NCBI RefSeq assembly: GCF_014332515.1
Contig: NZ_VFSD01000025.1
Coordinates: 45,448 to 109,447 of the forward strand
Source of the DNA: Pontibacter beigongshangensis
Lineage (GTDB): Bacteria; Bacteroidota; Bacteroidia; Cytophagales; Hymenobacteraceae
Direction: 5' to 3'
DNA: 64,000 nt
Made by a program: the position numbers and the translations under genes. This document shows positions 27,026-35,430 of the stretch, piece after piece (within the stretch, counting starts at the first letter, position 1; the number at the start of each line of letters is the position of its first letter). The notes under the pieces are model-generated. The model saw only the letters and a list, made by a program, of their open reading frames with translations, was not told where the DNA came from and searched no databases.

Positions 27026-29230
27026 ATGGCAAAACTGATCATTGTATCAAACAGACTTCCTGTAAAACTACAGGAGAAAGAAGGGAAGATGACCTACAAG
27101 CCCAGCGAAGGCGGGCTGGCAACCGGGTTAGGCTCTATCTATAAAAAAGACGACAACCTGTGGATAGGTTGGCCGGGCATGGTGGTGGGAAACCCCGAGA
27201 AGCAGCAGCAGATTGCTGTGGAGCTGCATGACGAGAATATGCACCCTGTCTTCCTGACCGAAACAGAAATCAAAGAGTTTTACGAAGGGTTCAGCAATGA
27301 GACCCTCTGGCCTACCTTTCACTACTTCAGCCAGTATGCTGTTTACGATCAGCAGTTATGGGAAACCTATGTGACTGTGAACCAGAAGTATTGCGATGTG
27401 ATCCTGGAGATGGCAGAACCCGAAGACACTATCTGGATACATGACTATCAGCTGTTGCTGCTGCCTTCCATGCTGCGTGAGCGGCTGCCCGATGCCACCA
27501 TCGGCTTTTTCCTCCACATCCCATTTCCGTCTTACGAAGTGTTTCGCTTATTGCCCTGGCGCAAGGAGATTCTCTCTGGCATGGTAGGGGCAGACCTGGT
27601 GGGGTTCCATACCTACGACGACATGCGCCACTTCCTGAGTTCTGTAAACAGGCTCCTGGGGTTTGGCAGCATGCACGGCTGGGTGAACATGGGAGCCAGG
27701 TCGCTGCTCGTCGACTCCTTCCCGATGGGGATCGACTACGACAAGTACGCGGAAATTGCTGACTCCGAGGAGGTAAAAAAGCGGGAGAAAGTGTATCGCA
27801 ACAACCTCAGCGACCAGAAAATCGTGCTCTCCATAGACCGGCTCGACTACTCTAAAGGAATTCCGCAGCGGCTCAGAGCCTTTGAGCTGTTCCTGGAGCA
27901 GTATCCCGAATTTCACGAAAAGGTAACGCTGGTGATGCTGGTGGTGCCATCCAGAGACGCCGTAGAAAAGTACAAAGAGCTGAAAGAGGAGGTAGATGAG
28001 CTGGTAGGCCGGATCAACGGGCGCTACAGCCGCATCACCTGGAACCCGATTCAGTACTTCTACCGCTCCTATCCGATCGAGACCTTATCAGCTTTTTACC
28101 GGATGGCCGATGTGGCCCTGGTTACTCCCATGCGCGATGGTATGAACCTGGTCTGCAAGGAGTATGTAGCAAGCAAGCACGAAGATCCGGGGGTACTTAT
28201 TCTGAGCGAGATGGCAGGTGCCTCCAAAGAACTTTCCGAAGCTATCCTGATCAACCCGAACGACATCAACCAGGTGGTGACCTCCATGCACAAGGCCCTG
28301 ACCATGCCTGAAGAAGAACAGAAAGCCTGTATGAGCCGCATGCAGGAATCCTTGAAAAGATACAATATTCACCATTGGGTAAGCATTTACATGGACCGCC
28401 TGTCTTATGTCAAGATCAAGCAGATGTCTATGGCTACGAGTTACCTCGATGAGGCTACGTTTCAGGAGATGAGCGATGCCTACCAGAATGCCAGCACCCG
28501 CCTCTTCTTTCTGGAGTACGACGGTGCCCTGATGGATTACCAGGCAGACCCGTCGACAATGAAGCCGGATGCCGAACTGTACCAATTGCTGAGCAGCCTG
28601 AGCGCCAGCCAGAAAAACCGGGTGGTAATCGTGACCTCACGCGATAAAGACCGCATGCAGGAGTGGCTGGGTGAGCTGAACCTGGATATTATAGCCGAAC
28701 ACGGCGTGTGGATTAAGCAACGTGACAAAGGCTGGCGCACCATGATGAGCTTGCTCGATACCTGGAAATCAGATATCCGCCTGATACTGGACCTGTATGT
28801 AGACCGTACGCCGGGTTCTTTTATAGAAGAGAAGGATTATTCGCTGGTGTGGCACTACCGCCGGGTAGAAACAGGCCTTGGCGACCTGCGGGCACGGGAG
28901 CTGATAAACCACCTCAACTTCCTGGCCGACAACAGCAACCTGCAGGTGCTCGACGGACAGATGGCCGTAGAGATCAAGGCGCAGGAGGTAAGCAAGGGCA
29001 GAGCCACGGCCCATTGGCTGAACATGTACTCGCCTGAGTTTATAATGGCGGTGGGCGACGACTGGGGCGATGAGGATATCTTTAAGGCGATGCCGCGTGA
29101 TGCTTACACCGTCAAAATTGGCAATTCGCACTCTGTGGCCAAGTACCACCTCGACACCAGCGAGCAGGCCCGCCGATTGCTGAAGCGCCTGGTGCAGTTA
29201 CAGAAAATTCAGCAAAAGCACGTTATCTGA
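27026..29230 (+). CDS. Bifunctional trehalose-6-phosphate synthase / HAD phosphatase (OtsA-OtsB)
   Basis: A 734-residue fusion. Residues 1-480 are a GT20 trehalose-6-phosphate synthase: LIIVSNRLPVKL, LWIGWPGM, VGFHTYDDMRHFL, VLSIDRLDYSKGIPQRLRAF and TPMRDGMNLVCKEYVAS. From about residue 490 comes an OtsB-type HAD phosphatase. Its motif II region IVTSRDKDRM, Lys block QEVSKGRA and motif IV VGDDWGDEDIF are present, but motif I reads LEYDGALMD. The catalytic nucleophile expected as the first Asp of DxDGT is Glu497, and Thr is Ala. The synthase looks active; the phosphatase may be impaired. It makes trehalose-6-phosphate from UDP/ADP-glucose and glucose-6-phosphate. It stands alone downstream of the glgE operon. 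Confidence 0.92.
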   Translation: MAKLIIVSNRLPVKLQEKEGKMTYKPSEGGLATGLGSIYKKDDNLWIGWPGMVVGNPEKQQQIAVELHDENMHPVFLTETEIKEFYEGFSNETLWPTFHYFSQYAVYDQQLWETYVTVNQKYCDVILEMAEPEDTIWIHDYQLLLLPSMLRERLPDATIGFFLHIPFPSYEVFRLLPWRKEILSGMVGADLVGFHTYDDMRHFLSSVNRLLGFGSMHGWVNMGARSLLVDSFPMGIDYDKYAEIADSEEVKKREKVYRNNLSDQKIVLSIDRLDYSKGIPQRLRAFELFLEQYPEFHEKVTLVMLVVPSRDAVEKYKELKEEVDELVGRINGRYSRITWNPIQYFYRSYPIETLSAFYRMADVALVTPMRDGMNLVCKEYVASKHEDPGVLILSEMAGASKELSEAILINPNDINQVVTSMHKALTMPEEEQKACMSRMQESLKRYNIHHWVSIYMDRLSYVKIKQMSMATSYLDEATFQEMSDAYQNASTRLFFLEYDGALMDYQADPSTMKPDAELYQLLSSLSASQKNRVVIVTSRDKDRMQEWLGELNLDIIAEHGVWIKQRDKGWRTMMSLLDTWKSDIRLILDLYVDRTPGSFIEEKDYSLVWHYRRVETGLGDLRARELINHLNFLADNSNLQVLDGQMAVEIKAQEVSKGRATAHWLNMYSPEFIMAVGDDWGDEDIFKAMPRDAYTVKIGNSHSVAKYHLDTSEQARRLLKRLVQLQKIQQKHVI

Positions 29231-29242
29231 TAAAAGCAGTTT

Positions 29243-29291
29243 AAACCAGAAGAGCCGCTTTCCGGGCAGGGGAAAGCGGCTCTTCTGGTTA
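29243..29291. terminator. 20-bp perfect hairpin, bidirectional terminator
   Basis: AACCAGAAGAGCCGCTTTCC (29244-29263) pairs without mismatch with GGAAAGCGGCTCTTCTGGTT (29271-29290). It lies between convergent otsA-otsB and xseB, so it can serve both strands. Confidence 0.85.
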
Positions 29292-29313
29292 TATGAGAAG
29301 TTGGTGCCTGATG

Positions 29314-29577
29314 CTAAAATAATTTCCCGTTCCCCTGGTTTGTAGGCTGGCCTGGTTTCTGCGGTTCCTCACACTTCTCCTCGTTAAAAACCTGGTCTAT
29401 GGCAAGCTCTGCGCTACGCAGCTTATCCTTACACAGCTTTATCAGCTGCGACGACCGCTGCACTTTCAGCGTCAGCTCATCCACGTCCACTGAGTCATTC
29501 TCTATTGCCCGCAGTATCTCCTCCAACTCCCGGGTGGCTTCGCGGTAGGTCATGCTGTTTATCTCCTTATTCGTCAT
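29314..29577 (-). CDS. xseB: Exodeoxyribonuclease VII small subunit
   Basis: An 87-residue protein with the family core MTYREATRELEEILRAIEND, then VDVDELTLKVQRSSQLIKLC, the two helices that wrap XseA. Several small subunits bind the extended coil of the large subunit. Length and sequence are typical. Its start lies inside the end of xseA (11-base overlap), so the two are translationally coupled. The last residues (EEPQKPGQPTNQGNGKLF) are a low-complexity tail. It acts in DNA repair with XseA. Confidence 0.92.
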   Translation of the reverse strand: MTNKEINSMTYREATRELEEILRAIENDSVDVDELTLKVQRSSQLIKLCKDKLRSAELAIDQVFNEEKCEEPQKPGQPTNQGNGKLF

Positions 29578-31129
29578 CTTTATCTACATTTACAATCATG
29601 CTATGCACGGTGCCGTCTTTCATTCTGGTTTCTACTACGTCTCCTGATTTTAGCTGCCCCGCGCTTTTTATTATTTTCCCGTTAAGTAAAGTTAGCGTAT
29701 ATCCTCTGAGCAACAGTTTCTCCGGATTATTGGCCCTGATGCTCAGTTCCAGCAAGTGCAGCCGGTGGTGCTGGTCCTGCAGTTTTTCTCTGGTACTGTA
29801 TTTTAGCTGCTCCGATTTTTTTGAGAACCCGATTTCGGCCTGTTTTAAGCCAGCCTTCGCCTCTGTTTCGAGGCAATGCACCAGCGTATTGAGTTCATGC
29901 TCCTTCAGGTGGAGGTAGCGCTGGCTCTTGCCTTCTACGCACACAGTCAGGTGGCTCATGTACTTTTCCTGCCGGTGCAGCTGCTCTTTAGTGGCTGCCC
30001 TGATGTCGCGCTCCTGGTTGTTGGTGCGGTGCTTCTGCGCCTCCAGGTAATTTTTCTGTTTTATCAGCAGGCCCTTCGATACATGTTCCAGCCGGGCGTT
30101 GGCCTCCTGCAGAAAATCGTTGGTGCTGTGCGAGAGCTTCAGACTCTGCCGCTCCAGCTTCTCGCTTGCCAGCTTCAGCTGCTGCGCCGAAAACATCCGG
30201 ATGCTGTCCAGCATGCTCTCTGCCTCCTCCTCAGCTGTACGTAATCGCTCTATCAGGTAGTTGGCAACGGCAGTAGGTGTTTTCAGGCGGGTGTGCGCCA
30301 CCAGGTCGGCAACGCTCTCGTCGCGCTCATGGCCAATGCCAGTGAGTACAGGCAAGGGAGAGCGGCCAATGGCGGCTGCTATGGCATAATCGTCGAAGCA
30401 GCTGAGGTCGGTCTGGGAGCCGCCCCCGCGTATGATGATGCAGGCATCGAACAGGTGCTGGTGCCTGGCCACCAGTTGCAGGGCGCGCGTTACAGAGGCA
30501 GGGGCTTCGTTGCCCTGCACCAGCGCCGGAAACAGGGTGGTGGCAAACCTGTAGCCGAAGGCATTGTGCTGCAGCTGGTGAATAAAATCCTGGTAGCCGG
30601 CCGCTGTGGCCGATGAGATAACGGCCAGCCGCTGCGGTACCGGCGATAGCTCCTGTGCCCGGTTTGCCGACAGAAGACCTTCTGTGTCGAGGCGCTTCAG
30701 GGTTTCCTGCCGCTGCCGCGCCAGGTCGCCAATGGTGTAGTTGGGATCGATGTTCAGGATGTCGAGGCTCAGGCCATAGAGCTCATGAAACCGCACCTTT
30801 GCCTGAAACAGGATTTTAAGCCCCGCCTTTAGCGGCTGCCCGGTTTTCTCCTGAAAATACCGGCCCAGCATCTGGTATCGGGCACTCCAGATCGTGGCCC
30901 GTGCCTGTGCCTGCATCTGGCCGTGCGGGTTATCGCCTTTATCGGCCAGGGTGAGGTAGCAGTGGCCTTTGCCGGCTGATACCTGCGCGATCTCGGCCAC
31001 CACCCAGTAGCTGTCCGGAAACGCCAGTTCCAGCTCTTCGCGGATCTGCTGGTGCAGCTCGAAAAGCGTCAGCGGGGACTGGAAATCCTCGAACGGGGAA
31101 TTGTTCTGCCTCGAAAATTGCTGGGCCAT
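29567..31129 (-). CDS. xseA: Exodeoxyribonuclease VII large subunit
   Basis: A 520-residue protein. The N-terminal OB-fold domain (FELHQQIREELELAFPDSYW, VSAGKGHCYLTLADK) is followed by the catalytic domain with VISSATAAGYQDFIHQL, IIRGGGSQTDLSCFDD and VLTGIGHERDESVADLVAHT. A long coiled-coil stretch (about residues 290-440) binds the small subunit. The C-terminal LLRGYTLTLLNGKII is typical. With XseB it degrades single-stranded DNA to oligonucleotides. No other repair genes are adjacent. Confidence 0.95.
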   Translation of the reverse strand: MAQQFSRQNNSPFEDFQSPLTLFELHQQIREELELAFPDSYWVVAEIAQVSAGKGHCYLTLADKGDNPHGQMQAQARATIWSARYQMLGRYFQEKTGQPLKAGLKILFQAKVRFHELYGLSLDILNIDPNYTIGDLARQRQETLKRLDTEGLLSANRAQELSPVPQRLAVISSATAAGYQDFIHQLQHNAFGYRFATTLFPALVQGNEAPASVTRALQLVARHQHLFDACIIIRGGGSQTDLSCFDDYAIAAAIGRSPLPVLTGIGHERDESVADLVAHTRLKTPTAVANYLIERLRTAEEEAESMLDSIRMFSAQQLKLASEKLERQSLKLSHSTNDFLQEANARLEHVSKGLLIKQKNYLEAQKHRTNNQERDIRAATKEQLHRQEKYMSHLTVCVEGKSQRYLHLKEHELNTLVHCLETEAKAGLKQAEIGFSKKSEQLKYSTREKLQDQHHRLHLLELSIRANNPEKLLLRGYTLTLLNGKIIKSAGQLKSGDVVETRMKDGTVHSMIVNVDKDDE

Positions 31130-31244
31130 GCCTCGGGATCGCTAAATTAGGGTTGAGCATCTGGTCTGTGCACGATAGGGCATGCTTCTCTTTCAGCTCA
31201 TGTACAAAGTTAAGATTTTGTGCTGTGCCGGCAAGTAGAATTGT

Positions 31245-31291
31245 GCAGCAGCAGAAGGTTTTGGAGAAGGGCCGTTTTGATTAGCATAATC
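31245..31291 (-). repeat. Dispersed bipartite repeat, reverse copy; left arm of an inverted pair
   Basis: GCAGCAGCAGAAGGTTTTGG, then AGAAGGGCCGTTTTGATT, then AGCATAAT. The GC palindrome is weakened; the CAG-rich tail is strong. Partner at 31376-31420. Confidence 0.6.
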
Positions 31292-31375
31292 CGGAAGTTC
31301 TCCTCCTGCCGCCGCTGCGCCAGACTATGGGAGCAGTGGAAGCTCGTGCAGCAGGTTTGTTCCGAAAGTAAGGTG

Positions 31376-31420
31376 AATTATTCCAATCAAAAGGCCCCTC
31401 CGGAGGTTCTGCAGCTCCTT
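31376..31420 (+). repeat. Dispersed bipartite repeat, forward copy; right arm of an inverted pair
   Basis: AATTATTCCAATCAAAAGGC, then CCCTCCGGAGG, then TTCTGCAGCTCC. Well conserved. Confidence 0.8.
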
Positions 31421-31537
31421 GTAGATGCTGGACTTTTGATCTAGTTAAGAGTTTAAAGTATAAGAGTTAATCTTTTTTAGGAGGTGCTGGCAATTCATCT
31501 CCAAATCTTCCAATCAGCAGCAGGCAGCCAGCAGGTA

Positions 31538-31567
31538 AATTATTCTAATCAAAAGGCCCCTCCGGAG
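31538..31567 (+). repeat. Dispersed bipartite repeat, forward copy
   Basis: AATTATTCTAATCAAAAGGC, then CCCTCCGGAG. Nearly identical to the 31376 copy in the core but without its tail, only 117 bases downstream of it. Confidence 0.8.
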
Positions 31568-31622
31568 CATGGTTCCGGGTATTGCTGCCGCTCAAGATTT
31601 GCATTGCATCAGTCGTGCGGGT

Positions 31623-32699
31623 TTAGGGTCGCTCATTCTCTTCCTCCGGGTCGTCCTGTCTGATCCCCAGGCGGGCAGAGCGTTTTTTCCAGTTTTCGCG
31701 GGCCCACTTCTGCAGGTCGGGCACATCGTCCATCTCATCAATTATTTCCATGCCCAGCAGGGTTTCAATAATGTCTTCCATGGTGATGAGGCCTGCGGTG
31801 CCGCCATATTCATCTACTACCAGAGCCACGTGCTCCTTTTCTGCCATCAGGCGGCTGAAAAGGGTTGGGATGGGCATGTGGGAGGGCACCACCTGAATAT
31901 CTCTTTTAATGCTGCTCAGAGGCTTTTCTCCCTGGTTTTTGATCAATTGGTACAGCACCTCATCTTTCAGCACAAAGCCGGTTACACGGTCTAGGTTCTC
32001 GGTATAGACCGGGATCCGGGAAAAGCGAAGGCTGGTAGACTGCTTAAAAAACTCATTCAGGGTCATGTCTTCGGGGGCTCCTTTAATAACAGTTCGCGGA
32101 GTCATGATGTGGCGAACCAGTATGTTGTTAAAGCGCAGTATGTTCTGTATAATCTGCGATTCGCCTTCTCTGAAGATGCCTTCTTTTATGCCTATTTCTG
32201 CCATGGCCGTAAAGTCGGCCCTGCTAAGCACACTGCGGTTCTTGTCCTTTTTAAGGCGCTTGGTGATAAACTGCGAAAAGATAATAATAGGGTAGAGCGG
32301 CGAATAGATCATAATTTTAAGCGCATGTACCGTAAAAGGAGTTAGTTGCCGCCAGTAGTTCGCTCCCAGGGTTTTAGGGATGATCTCTGAGAAAATCAGG
32401 ATAATGAGCGTAAGCACCCCCGAGATGACAGACAAGTACTCTTCGCCCCAGATAATTTGCGCCTGGGCGCCCACACCTGCCGCACCTATGGTGTGGGCAA
32501 AGGTATTGAGGGTAAGAATCGCAGCAAGGGGCTTGTCTACATTGTCTTTAAAGTCTTTCAGGCGCTTGCCCAGAGACGGGTTCTTGCCGGCAATAATGCT
32601 TACATGCGAAGGAGTGATGCTCAAGAGTACTGCTTCCATAATGGAGCATAAAAAGGAAAAGGCGAGTGCTATCAGCAGGTAGGTGATTAATAATCCCAT
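31623..32699 (-). CDS. DUF21/CBS-domain membrane protein (CNNM/HlyC-CorC type)
   Basis: A 358-residue protein. The first ~140 residues are a DUF21 (CNNM transmembrane) domain with hydrophobic helices (LLITYLLIALAFSFLCSIME, LSVISGVLTLIILIFSEIIP with the family motif SEIIPKTLGA). Two CBS domains follow: VRHIMTPRTVIKGAPEDMTL and LFSRLMAEKEHVALVVDEYG, then GTAGLITMEDIIETLLGMEI. It ends with a charged tail without the CorC_HlyC domain of longer members. CNNM/CorC proteins are linked to Mg2+ or Na+ transport; the substrate here is inferred. It is transcribed alone. Confidence 0.88.
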   Translation of the reverse strand: MGLLITYLLIALAFSFLCSIMEAVLLSITPSHVSIIAGKNPSLGKRLKDFKDNVDKPLAAILTLNTFAHTIGAAGVGAQAQIIWGEEYLSVISGVLTLIILIFSEIIPKTLGANYWRQLTPFTVHALKIMIYSPLYPIIIFSQFITKRLKKDKNRSVLSRADFTAMAEIGIKEGIFREGESQIIQNILRFNNILVRHIMTPRTVIKGAPEDMTLNEFFKQSTSLRFSRIPVYTENLDRVTGFVLKDEVLYQLIKNQGEKPLSSIKRDIQVVPSHMPIPTLFSRLMAEKEHVALVVDEYGGTAGLITMEDIIETLLGMEIIDEMDDVPDLQKWARENWKKRSARLGIRQDDPEEENERP

Positions 32700-33018
32700 T
32701 ATTTGTTTTTTTGTTGGATGCCAGGAGTTAAATTTAATGTATGAGCTATTTGCAACATCGGTACTGGCACGGAACCATTATAGTGCAATAAATTTCTAAT
32801 ACCAGCCTCAGAAAAAATAGTTCTTGCTGCTGTTGCGGGGCTTGCTTTTTCGCTTCTGATGTGTGTGCCAAACCAACTGTTGTAAGGCCTCCGGAGCACC
32901 TTTGTATTGGGCTCGGCTAGTAACGGAAACGCAGCAGCAGGCTTCCAGAAGGGCTAATTTAATTGAAATAATTGGCCGAAGCATTTTTTCCGAACGTAAG
33001 ATGTAGCAAAACCCCGAT
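32700..33018. other. Gap of 319 bases between divergent genes
   Basis: The promoter region for the DUF21/CBS gene and the HMG-CoA lyase operon. It contains a half repeat with GGCCTCCGGAGCACC at 32886-32900 and a reverse full copy at 32931-32973. No coding frame was supported. Confidence 0.45.
32931..32973 (-). repeat. Dispersed bipartite repeat, reverse copy (degenerate GC half)
   Basis: GCAGCAGCAGGCTTCCAGAA, then GGGCTAATTTAATTGAAATA, then ATT. Located 46 bases upstream of the HMG-CoA lyase start. Confidence 0.6.
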
Positions 33019-33864
33019 ATGAAACTAATAGAATGCCCCAGAGACGCCATGCAGGGGCTGCCGCATTTTGTCCCGACCCAAACCAAAGTGGCCTATATAA
33101 ACGCGCTCCTGCAGGTTGGCTTTGACACGATCGATTTTGGCAGCTTTGTGTCGCCGAAGGCCATACCCCAGATGCGCGATACGGCTGAGGTGCTGGCCCA
33201 ACTGCAACGGGAGGGCACAAAGTCTAAACTGCTGGCTATTGTGGCCAATGTGCGGGGTGCCGCCGAGGCCGCTGTGCACGAGGCCATCGACTGCCTGGGC
33301 TTTCCGCTTTCCGTGTCAGAAACTTTTCAGCGGCGCAACACCAACAAGAGCATTGCCGAAGCCCTTCAGGAAGTGGCGCACATACAGGAGCTTTGCCAGC
33401 AGCAGCATAAAACGCTGGTCGTTTACCTCTCGATGGGCTTTGGCAATCCTTACAACGACCCCTGGAGTGCGGCTACAGTTGTGGCGTTTGTAGAGAAACT
33501 GCAGGCGCTGGAGGTGCGTACCATCTCTCTCTCCGATACCATCGGCGTGTCTGATCCCGAAAAGATCACAGAACTGTTCAGCCACATGATTCCAGCATTT
33601 CCGGGTATAGAGTTTGGGGCGCACCTGCACACGGCGCCCGCTGCCTGGCAGGAAAAAGTGGAGGCTGCCTACCATGCCGGTTGCCGCAGGTTTGATGGGG
33701 CCTTGCGCGGTTATGGCGGCTGCCCCATGGCCAAAGATGAACTGGTAGGCAATATGCCCACCGAAAATTTAGTAGCTTACTTTGAGAATATTGGCTTAAA
33801 TTTGCGCCTGAACAAACAGGCGCTCGAAGAGGCTTTGGCCCGGTCCGGCGCTGTTTTCTTATAA
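33019..33864 (+). CDS. Hydroxymethylglutaryl-CoA lyase
   Basis: A 281-residue HMGL-like TIM-barrel enzyme. It starts LIECPRDAMQGL, a variant of the usual GPRDGLQ block, then FDTIDFGSFVSPKAIPQM, as in HMG-CoA lyases. Metal ligands are in FGAHLHTAP and SLSDTIGVSDP; the catalytic Cys loop is GYGGCPMAKDELVGNMPTE. It cleaves HMG-CoA to acetoacetate and acetyl-CoA in leucine catabolism. The lutA-like gene starts 2 bases after its stop, so the two form an operon. Confidence 0.88.
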   Translation: MKLIECPRDAMQGLPHFVPTQTKVAYINALLQVGFDTIDFGSFVSPKAIPQMRDTAEVLAQLQREGTKSKLLAIVANVRGAAEAAVHEAIDCLGFPLSVSETFQRRNTNKSIAEALQEVAHIQELCQQQHKTLVVYLSMGFGNPYNDPWSAATVVAFVEKLQALEVRTISLSDTIGVSDPEKITELFSHMIPAFPGIEFGAHLHTAPAAWQEKVEAAYHAGCRRFDGALRGYGGCPMAKDELVGNMPTENLVAYFENIGLNLRLNKQALEEALARSGAVFL

Positions 33865-33866
33865 CT

Positions 33867-34610
33867 ATGGCAAGAAGAAGAGTTGTTGTTGATATTTTTA
33901 TTCCCTGCTTTGTAGACCAGCTGTACCCCGAAACCGGCATGAACATGGTAAAGGTGCTGGAGAGCCTGGGCTGCGATGTGCATTATAACCCGGCGCAGAC
34001 CTGCTGCGGGCAGCCCGCCTGGAACGCCGGCTTCTTCGACGAGGCCCGTGAGGTAGCCAATAAGTTTCTGGACGATTTCTCCAGCGATATCTCAGAGTAC
34101 ATTGTAGCGCCCTCTGCCTCTTGTGTGGGCATGGTCCGCAATTCGTACCAAGATATTTTCGTAAAGTCGTCGAAGCTGGTAAAGTACAGGGCCATGCAGA
34201 AAAAGGTGTATGAGTTTACAGAGTTCCTGACCGACGTAATGGGCGTGACCTCTTTCCCGGAAGCCTCTCTACTGGGCCGCGCCACCTACCACGACTCCTG
34301 CAGCGCACTGCGCGAGTGCGGCATAAAAGCTGGCCCCAGAGCCTTGCTGCAGAGTGTGCGGGGGCTGGAACTGGTAGAGATGGAAGATAACGAAACCTGC
34401 TGCGGCTTTGGCGGCACCTTCGCTGTGAAGTTCGAGGCCATTTCAGTAGCCATGGCGGAGCAGAAGGTAGAGAATGCCCTGGCCACCGGAGCCGACTACA
34501 TCCTCTCCACCGACACCAGCTGCCTTATGCACCTGGAGGCTTACATCCAGAAACAGAAAAAGAACATCAAAACCATGCACATTGCCGACGTGCTGGCCAG
34601 CGGCTGGTAG
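33867..34610 (+). CDS. (Fe-S)-binding protein, LutA/YkgE-like
   Basis: A 247-residue protein with two CCG domains: IPCFVDQLYPETGMN with TCCGQPAWNAGF, and YHDSCSALRECGIK with ETCCGFGGTFAVKF. These cysteine-rich blocks bind Fe-S or act as a heterodisulfide-reductase-like site. LutA works with LutB and LutC in lactate oxidation, but neither is adjacent here; the partner is HMG-CoA lyase, 2 bases upstream. Its physiological substrate in this context is uncertain; lactate, glycolate or an electron-transfer role are possible. Confidence 0.85.
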   Translation: MARRRVVVDIFIPCFVDQLYPETGMNMVKVLESLGCDVHYNPAQTCCGQPAWNAGFFDEAREVANKFLDDFSSDISEYIVAPSASCVGMVRNSYQDIFVKSSKLVKYRAMQKKVYEFTEFLTDVMGVTSFPEASLLGRATYHDSCSALRECGIKAGPRALLQSVRGLELVEMEDNETCCGFGGTFAVKFEAISVAMAEQKVENALATGADYILSTDTSCLMHLEAYIQKQKKNIKTMHIADVLASGW

Positions 34611-34632
34611 GGGAGTAGTGGTTATAAATTTG

Positions 34633-34666
34633 CAAGGCCCGGTGCTAGGTGTAGCGCCGGGCCTTG
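34633..34666 (+). terminator. Rho-independent-like terminator after the lutA-like gene
   Basis: CAAGGCCCGG (34633-34642) pairs with CCGGGCCTTG (34657-34666), followed by TTGTTT. It sits 22 bases after the TAG stop and just before the convergent barrel gene. Confidence 0.75.
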
Positions 34667-34683
34667 TTGTTTAGGCATCATTT

Positions 34684-35421
34684 TTAGTTGCCACCGAAGT
34701 AGTAGCTGAGGCCAAACATGAAATTTCCTGATCCAAAATTCAATCCTAAGTTCTTGTTTTTGTATTCTGATCCTCCATTTTCAGAGCTGTACTTCGTTAT
34801 ATCCTTACTATAGCCAATTCTTTCGGCATGTGCTTTAAGAGCAAATCTTTCAGAAATGAAGAACACAAGGCCAGGAGACATCCCAATCGACAGAGAAGTC
34901 TCTTCCTGGGTACCCTTACTGGCATATTCCTGTATTGTGTTAGATGATGAAAATATTTGTCTGGAATTGTTGGAGGTTTTCTCATTTATATATTGAATGT
35001 CTGCGGTTGCCATAAGTCCGAACTTGGTCGATACCATAAAGTATTTAGTGATGTAAGGATTTATAACAAACCCATTCGTTTTCTGTTCTTGCCGGTAATC
35101 AGATTCACCAAAGTCGGTTCTATAAGTAGACAAATTTCTGCTGAATTTATATGTAAATGCTCCCGCCATTCCTATCTCAAGGCCATCTAGAATAAAGTAG
35201 CCAATACTGGGAGAAATCGCCAAATCCCGGCTTTTCCATTCAGACGAGGTGACGGTAGTAAATTCAGAAAGCTCATATGGTAGTTCACCTGACTTAGGCT
35301 TAGACTTCTCAAACTCATATTTAACTCCACCAGTTATTACTATTCTTCCCTGATCTACCTGTGCATGTGCTTGCCAGCCAATAAGACAAAGGATTAAATG
35401 TGTAAATAGATATTTTTTCAT
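34684..35421 (-). CDS. Predicted outer-membrane beta-barrel protein
   Basis: A 245-residue protein with a cleavable signal peptide (YLFTHLILCLIGWQAHA) and alternating amphipathic strands through its length, ending NFMFGLSYYFGGN, a typical C-terminal beta-signal with terminal aromatics. SPSIGYFILDGLEIGMAGAF resembles OMP_b-brl porin-like families. It is probably an outer-membrane barrel of unknown ligand. It follows a paralogue (35431-36081) with a 9-base gap. Both genes are more AT-rich than their neighbours. Confidence 0.7.
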   Translation of the reverse strand: MKKYLFTHLILCLIGWQAHAQVDQGRIVITGGVKYEFEKSKPKSGELPYELSEFTTVTSSEWKSRDLAISPSIGYFILDGLEIGMAGAFTYKFSRNLSTYRTDFGESDYRQEQKTNGFVINPYITKYFMVSTKFGLMATADIQYINEKTSNNSRQIFSSSNTIQEYASKGTQEETSLSIGMSPGLVFFISERFALKAHAERIGYSKDITKYSSENGGSEYKNKNLGLNFGSGNFMFGLSYYFGGN

Positions 35422-35430
35422 TTTCTTGGC

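Larger units (their letters stand above)
31130..31622. other. Gap of 493 bases holding three dispersed repeat copies
   Basis: No gene seen. Copies lie at 31245-31291 (reverse), 31376-31420 (forward) and 31538-31567 (forward); the first two form an inverted pair with AT ends facing inward. The xseA promoter should lie near the left end. The rest shows no coding signal. Confidence 0.55.
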
